64,000 bases of DNA, taken from an uncultured Bacilli bacterium (GTDB taxonomy: Bacteria; Bacillota_I; Bacilli_A; RF39; UBA660). The notes under the pieces are model-generated. The model searched no databases and was not told the DNA's origin. It saw nothing but the letters and a program-made list of their open reading frames with translations. The translations under genes and the position numbers were made by a program. Location of the stretch: contig CAKOHV010000005.1 in assembly GCA_934086145.1 (NCBI GenBank), positions 8,965 to 72,964 of the forward strand, read 5' to 3'. Below are positions 59,428 to 64,000 of this stretch, piece by piece (position 1 is the first letter of the stretch; the number at the start of each line of letters is the position of its first letter).

Positions 59428-59453
59428 ATAGCAGTACCATAAGTACTGCTTTT
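59428..59453 (-). terminator. Terminator of aspS-gatCAB
   Basis: On the minus strand AGCAGTAC and GTACTGCT pair around TTATG, then ATTTTTG. Confidence 0.85.
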
Positions 59454-60908
59454 TTATCTTTTATCTAATTCACGATGTAAGATTTCTTTAGTTAAAACCG
59501 GATTAGCTTTACCACGAGTATTTTTCATAACTTGACCAACAAAGTAATCAAACAAGTTATCTTTACCAGCCTTATATTGTTCTATTTGAACTTGGTTATT
59601 ATCTAAGATTTCTGTAATAATACGTAATAATTCACCTTCATCACTAATCTGAGCATTCTCTTTACTAATATAATTTTTTGGTTCTTTTTGTTCTTCAATA
59701 GCCTTAAAGAAAACTTCTTTAGCTTGCTTTGAAGATAATAAACCTTTTCCCATTGCATCAGTAATTTGTTTTAACATTTCAGGACGAATGTATAATTCAT
59801 CTATTGTAATGTTCTGCTTATTTAATTCACCAACAACATTAACAGTTACCCAGTTGGCAGCAACTTTCGCATCAATTCCTAAATTAACACATTCTTCATA
59901 ATAATCTGAAATATCTTTTTCTTTAACTAAAACTCCAGCATCATAAGCTGAAATACCTAAATTTTCAACATACTTTTTACGTCTTTCTGGAGCAAGTTCC
60001 GGAATAGAAGCTCTAATTTCTTCAAGCCATTCTTGACTTATTTTATATCTTGGTATATTTGGTTCAACAAAATACTTGTAATCAATAGCATCAGCTTTGC
60101 TGCGCATTCTAATTGTTGTCCCAGACTCTTCATCCCAACGACGTGTTTCTTGTTCAACTTCTAATCCTTCATCTAAAATTTCCGTTTGACGTTGAATTTC
60201 ATAATCAATGGCATCCCTTACGCCACCAAAAGAATTAACATTCTTAATTTCTGTTCTAGTTCCCCAATTAGTAGGATCATTTTCGTCCAAAGAGGCATCC
60301 ATCAAAGAAACATTGACATCACATCTAATTTGGCCTTTTTTACTATCGGCTTCACTAATTCCTGCATATTGATAAATACTACGCATATGTTCTAAGAAAG
60401 CCACTGCTTCGGAAGCACTATGAATATCTGGCTTAGTTACCAATTCTAATAACGGAACCCCTGCTCTATTATAATCAATATTACTAGTTCTAAAGAAATG
60501 ATCTAAAGAAGCCGCATCTTCCTCTAAATGAATGTTATCAATTCCTACTCTAAAAGTTGTATTATCATCGCGATAAACATCAACATAACCCCCCATACCT
60601 ACACAATCTTCTGGTGGATTTTGCGTTATTTGATAGTTCTTTGGCATATCTGGATAATAATAATTTTTTCTTTCAAAATACATATATTCTGGTTGACGGC
60701 AATTCAAAATCAAAGAGGCCATTAATGACAAACGAACTGCTTCTTTATTCAAAACAGGTAACGTTCCTGGAAAGCCCATATCTAAAGGTCTAACGTTCGT
60801 ATTAGGTGTACTTTTATAAGAGTTCTCAGCCGCACTAAAAACTTTTGTCTTTGTTAAACTAACTTCGCAGTGCATTTCTAACCCAATTTTTGCTAAATAC
60901 TTAGTCAT
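59454..60908 (-). CDS. gatB: Asp/Glu-tRNA amidotransferase subunit B
   Basis: GatB kinase/tRNA-binding subunit. IGLEMHCEVSLTKTKVFSAAEN at the N-terminus, then ALDMGFPGTLPVLN-type segment (LDMGFPGTLPVLN), YFERKNYYYPDMPKNYQITQ, and the C-terminal YqeY-like tail. 484 aa is standard. Start overlaps the gatA stop by one base. Confidence 0.97.
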   Translation of the reverse strand: MTKYLAKIGLEMHCEVSLTKTKVFSAAENSYKSTPNTNVRPLDMGFPGTLPVLNKEAVRLSLMASLILNCRQPEYMYFERKNYYYPDMPKNYQITQNPPEDCVGMGGYVDVYRDDNTTFRVGIDNIHLEEDAASLDHFFRTSNIDYNRAGVPLLELVTKPDIHSASEAVAFLEHMRSIYQYAGISEADSKKGQIRCDVNVSLMDASLDENDPTNWGTRTEIKNVNSFGGVRDAIDYEIQRQTEILDEGLEVEQETRRWDEESGTTIRMRSKADAIDYKYFVEPNIPRYKISQEWLEEIRASIPELAPERRKKYVENLGISAYDAGVLVKEKDISDYYEECVNLGIDAKVAANWVTVNVVGELNKQNITIDELYIRPEMLKQITDAMGKGLLSSKQAKEVFFKAIEEQKEPKNYISKENAQISDEGELLRIITEILDNNQVQIEQYKAGKDNLFDYFVGQVMKNTRGKANPVLTKEILHRELDKR

Positions 60909-62359
60909 TATTTAACCTCCTTTGCAATTTGGTCTTTATACGTCATTGTACTTTCTAACGCATAGGCAAGATTTAATACTTTCTCATCTTCATAGCAATT
61001 ACCAGTTATATTAAGTCCTACTGGTAGATTACTAACAAAGCCATCCGGAATGGTAATTGAAGGGAAACCTCCAAAATTACCAACTTGTAAGTGTTCTTCT
61101 AAAAAAGAAGCATTTTGTTCTACCATATCTAAATCACTATCTAAATGCTTAGCAGGACCAGCCCCAACAGGCAAAATAACCGCATCATAATCCACAAAAA
61201 TTTCTTTCCAACGATCTACTAATAATCTTCTAACACGTTGGGCATTTTTAAAGTATTTTTCTTGATTTTCTTTTTGTAAAACATATGATCCTATAACAAA
61301 ACGACGTTTAATTAAAGGTGAGAACCCTTTTGTACGATGATCTTTCATCATATCACGATAATTATCGCCTTCTCCACGTGGTCCAAAAACAATTCCTGTT
61401 AAATTGCTCATGTTACTAGTTGCCTCAGCACAAGATAAAACAACATAAACAGAAGGTTGAGCTTTTAAAAGAACCTCATCAACTGATACTTCATCAACTG
61501 TAACGCCTAATTTTTTAAGATTCTCTAAAGCAGCAAAGAAATTATCTAAATGTTCTAAAGTTTCTTTTTCTGTATACTTACTCTTATCACAAATTTCTTT
61601 TATATAGCATACTTTCATGCCCTGAACATTCCCATTACAAGCTTCAAGTAATTTTATTTTACTTGAATCCCATGATGTCATATCGTTAATGTCTAAGCCT
61701 TTCATTTGATCAACAACAATTGCGGCATCACGAACACTTCTTGTTAAAACCCCACAATGGTCTAGAGAAGAAGCAAAAGCAAATAAACCATATCTTGAAA
61801 TCATTCCATAAGTTGGTTTATAACCGACTATTCCACAGTAAGCAGCAGGTTTACGAATCGAATCTCCGGTATCTGATCCTAAAGCATAAGGATAAACTCC
61901 GGCAGCAACAGCTGCTGCTGAACCACTAGAAGAACCAGCACACATACGAGTTGTATCCCATGGATTTCTTTGGACACCAGTATGCGCCGTTGTTCCTGTT
62001 CCACCCATTCCAAACTCATCAAGAGCTGTTTTATTAACTTTAACAGCCCCCGCTGCATCTAAGTTTTCAACAGCTGTTGCACTAAAAAATGGCACATAGT
62101 CTTTTAAAGTATTAGAAGACCCCGTTGATAAAATATCCTTTGTTGAATAATTATCTTTAACACCATAAGGAATTCCCGAAAGTAAATTATCAGTTACTTC
62201 CGTTCCCTTAGCATCATCTAAAATTGTTACAAAAGCATTACATTTTTCTTGTACTTCATGGCTTCTTTTTAAAGATTCTTTAACTAATTCATCACTAGTT
62301 ACTTGACCACTTACCAATAATTCATGTAATTCTTCAATTGATTTTTCCATGTACTTCAT
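60908..62359 (-). CDS. gatA: Asp/Glu-tRNA amidotransferase subunit A
   Basis: Amidase subunit that releases ammonia from glutamine for the amidation of Asp-tRNA(Asn) or Glu-tRNA(Gln). The catalytic Ser-cisSer-Lys parts are visible: GVKDN (Lys), CAGSSSGSAAAVAAG and GSDTGDSIRKPAAYCG. 483 aa. ATG with AGGTG 5 nt upstream. Overlaps gatB. Confidence 0.97.
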   Translation of the reverse strand: MKYMEKSIEELHELLVSGQVTSDELVKESLKRSHEVQEKCNAFVTILDDAKGTEVTDNLLSGIPYGVKDNYSTKDILSTGSSNTLKDYVPFFSATAVENLDAAGAVKVNKTALDEFGMGGTGTTAHTGVQRNPWDTTRMCAGSSSGSAAAVAAGVYPYALGSDTGDSIRKPAAYCGIVGYKPTYGMISRYGLFAFASSLDHCGVLTRSVRDAAIVVDQMKGLDINDMTSWDSSKIKLLEACNGNVQGMKVCYIKEICDKSKYTEKETLEHLDNFFAALENLKKLGVTVDEVSVDEVLLKAQPSVYVVLSCAEATSNMSNLTGIVFGPRGEGDNYRDMMKDHRTKGFSPLIKRRFVIGSYVLQKENQEKYFKNAQRVRRLLVDRWKEIFVDYDAVILPVGAGPAKHLDSDLDMVEQNASFLEEHLQVGNFGGFPSITIPDGFVSNLPVGLNITGNCYEDEKVLNLAYALESTMTYKDQIAKEVK

Positions 62360-62367
62360 TTTATCAC

Positions 62368-62664
62368 CTATCCTACTACCTTTGGTACTACAATCTCATT
62401 TCCTTCAGTATCATCACTATTACGCAATAAATCTTCAATAGGAACAGATGGTACTATAACATCTTCTCTTAATTCATATGTAAAATCATCAAGAGTATGG
62501 GTCATTGGCGTAACTTCGCCAATATTCGGAATTAAATTAACCATATCTAAGTTTTTGTCGATGGCTTCAAATTCATCTAAAACCATTTTATTTTCTTCTT
62601 TTGTTAAACCAATAAGTAATTTATCAGCATAATCATCAACCATTTCGCTTGTAAATTTACTCAC
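62368..62664 (-). CDS. gatC: Asp/Glu-tRNA amidotransferase subunit C
   Basis: 98-aa linker subunit. GatC pattern: DKLLIGLTKEENKMVLDEFEAIDKNLDMVNLI near the start and the C-terminal LREDV...DLLRNSDD. Overlaps aspS by 8 nt and precedes gatA by 8 nt, so all four genes form one transcript. Confidence 0.93.
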   Translation of the reverse strand: MSKFTSEMVDDYADKLLIGLTKEENKMVLDEFEAIDKNLDMVNLIPNIGEVTPMTHTLDDFTYELREDVIVPSVPIEDLLRNSDDTEGNEIVVPKVVG

Positions 62665-64000
62665 CTTTTTTCACCTCTACTTTTATCCCTAATTCTTTTA
62701 ATTGTTCTTTAGTAAGTTCAGAAGGACTTCCCATCATATTATCAGCACCACTGGCACTTGTTGGGAATGCTTGAACTTCTCTTAAATTAGGTTCATCTTT
62801 AATTAGCATTAAGATTCGATCAATTCCCGGTGCCATTCCACCATGTGGAGGACAACCATATTTAAATGCGGTAAAGATGGAATTGAATCTTTGTTCTACT
62901 TCATCACGGGAATATCCAACTACTTCAAAGCCTTTAGCTAAGCTATCTAAATCGTGATTACGTATCGCCCCACTTGCCATTTCATTACCATTACAAACAA
63001 AATCATATTGGTAAGCTAATATATCTAAGACATCTTTCCCACTTTGATAATCACTTATACCTCCATGTGGTAAACTAAATGGATTATGACAGAATTCATA
63101 TTTTTTATTAACTTCATCATACTCAAACATTGGGAAATCTTTAACAATACATAATTCTAACTTATCATTATCAATAAGTTCTAACTTTTGACCTAAATAT
63201 GTTCTAATTAAACCAGCATACTTAACAGCTGTTCCTTTATGTTTATTAGCAATAAAGAAAATAACGGCATTTTTTTCCATTTTAAATTCTTGAACTAAGT
63301 CAGATCTTTCCTTATCAGATAAAAATTTATCAATTGGTCCTTTAAAAGTTCCATCTTCCAACAAAGTTAAATAACCAATTCCTGGCATACCAATACTACT
63401 AGCATAATCAACAACTTCATTAAACCACGAATTAGATTTATCACCAATATTTGGGACAACAATTACTTTAATAGTACTTTTCTTAAATGGTCCAAAGGTT
63501 GTATCTTTCAAAACTTCTGTCGCATCATTAATTAATAATGGATTTCTTAAATCAGGTTTATCTGTTCCGTAAAAGTCCATGGCATCTTTATAACTTATAC
63601 GACGAAAAGGCTTTGGTGAAACATTTTTCTTACTAAACTTTGTAAAAACATCATAAAAGATATCTTCACCTACTTCTAATACCTCATCTTCCGTAACATA
63701 ACTCATTTCCATATCTAATTGATAGAATTCTAAAGTACGATCAGCTCGCGCATCCTCATCACGAAAACATGGTGCAATTTGAAAATATTTTTCAACACCC
63801 CCAACCATTAATAATTCTTTATATATTTGAGGAGCTTGTGGTAAAGCATAAAATTTACCTTTAAAATTCCTCGAAGGAACCACAAAATCACGAGCTCCTT
63901 CCGGACTAGAAGCTGTTAAAATAGGTGTTTGAACTTCCATAAAACCTAAATCATACATTTTATTTCTTAAAAAATGTAAAACATCACTTCTTAACTTAAA
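62657..64000 (-). CDS. aspS: Aspartate--tRNA ligase (partial, runs off the right edge)
   Basis: C-terminal two-thirds of a bacterial AspRS. Class II motif 2 (QIAPCFRDEDARADRTLEF) and motif 3 (GGMAPGIDRILMLI) are intact, and the GAD insertion lies between. The reading frame continues to 64000 without a start, so the anticodon-binding N-terminus is outside the window. Its union with gatCAB suggests a non-discriminating enzyme that also charges tRNA-Asn; this is inference. Confidence 0.95.
   Translation of the reverse strand, partial: FKLRSDVLHFLRNKMYDLGFMEVQTPILTASSPEGARDFVVPSRNFKGKFYALPQAPQIYKELLMVGGVEKYFQIAPCFRDEDARADRTLEFYQLDMEMSYVTEDEVLEVGEDIFYDVFTKFSKKNVSPKPFRRISYKDAMDFYGTDKPDLRNPLLINDATEVLKDTTFGPFKKSTIKVIVVPNIGDKSNSWFNEVVDYASSIGMPGIGYLTLLEDGTFKGPIDKFLSDKERSDLVQEFKMEKNAVIFFIANKHKGTAVKYAGLIRTYLGQKLELIDNDKLELCIVKDFPMFEYDEVNKKYEFCHNPFSLPHGGISDYQSGKDVLDILAYQYDFVCNGNEMASGAIRNHDLDSLAKGFEVVGYSRDEVEQRFNSIFTAFKYGCPPHGGMAPGIDRILMLIKDEPNLREVQAFPTSASGADNMMGSPSELTKEQLKELGIKVEVKKGE

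Overview
The window comes from a low-GC, AT-rich Gram-positive bacterium (Bacillota). Several genes end in TGA and no TGA is read as tryptophan in the recognised genes, so the genetic code looks standard. Late sporulation genes (an uninterrupted sigK, gerE, a GerMN-domain protein, spoIIIAH, yqfC, yqfD and a spoIIM-like gene) point to an endospore former or a close relative. Many conserved-looking genes match no family I know, and many have an extended -10 box (TGNTATAAT) very close to the start codon. This suggests a deep-branching Bacilli or Erysipelotrichia/RF39-like gut lineage; that placement is inference.

Layout. 1-6500: an unknown membrane protein, then rpsB-tsf-(thioredoxin-like membrane protein)-frr, a decayed region, and a PLP decarboxylase resembling histidine decarboxylase. 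6500-8500, minus strand: tRNA-Arg, a GerMN protein, gerE and spoIIIAH. 8500-12800: an accessory secretion locus with a VirB2/TrbC-like small membrane protein, a peptidase-containing bacteriocin ABC exporter, a miniature HlyD-like partner, two previously unlisted double-glycine precursor peptides and a prepilin-like protein. 12800-19800: the conserved chain rpsU-yqeY-yqfC-yqfD-(vanZ-like)-ybeY-dgkA-era-yqzL-recO-[T-box]-glyS. 19800-26500: a candidate structured RNA, two coiled-coil proteins, sepF, divIVA, sigK and two lipoproteins.

26900-35700: yqeH, mutL, an ABC exporter, miaA, a NatA/NatB-type ABC pair, a PfkB-family kinase and an Smr-domain protein. 36000-46700: lineage-specific membrane and surface proteins, including two with a truncated LytR/solute-binding-like domain, a second YqzL-like peptide, an RDD protein and a BspA-type leucine-rich repeat protein, then a U32 peptidase-family protein. 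46700-50400: mscL, small membrane proteins, a spoIIM-like gene, an XRE regulator and a 1-kb non-coding tract with tandem structured repeats. 50400-64000: ZIP transporter, xerD, rarA, gpsA, tcdA, 6S RNA, a HerA-type ATPase, and aspS-gatC-gatA-gatB on the minus strand; aspS runs off the right edge.

Working together: housekeeping translation and division genes form the backbone. aspS-gatCAB suggests tRNA-dependent amidation. The rarA-tcdA-6S-aspS neighbourhood resembles that of Bacillus. The most notable accessory system is the putative two-peptide bacteriocin locus at 9113-11864. The most notable unexplained non-coding features are the repeat pair at 49802-49999 and the hairpin cluster at 20021-20160.
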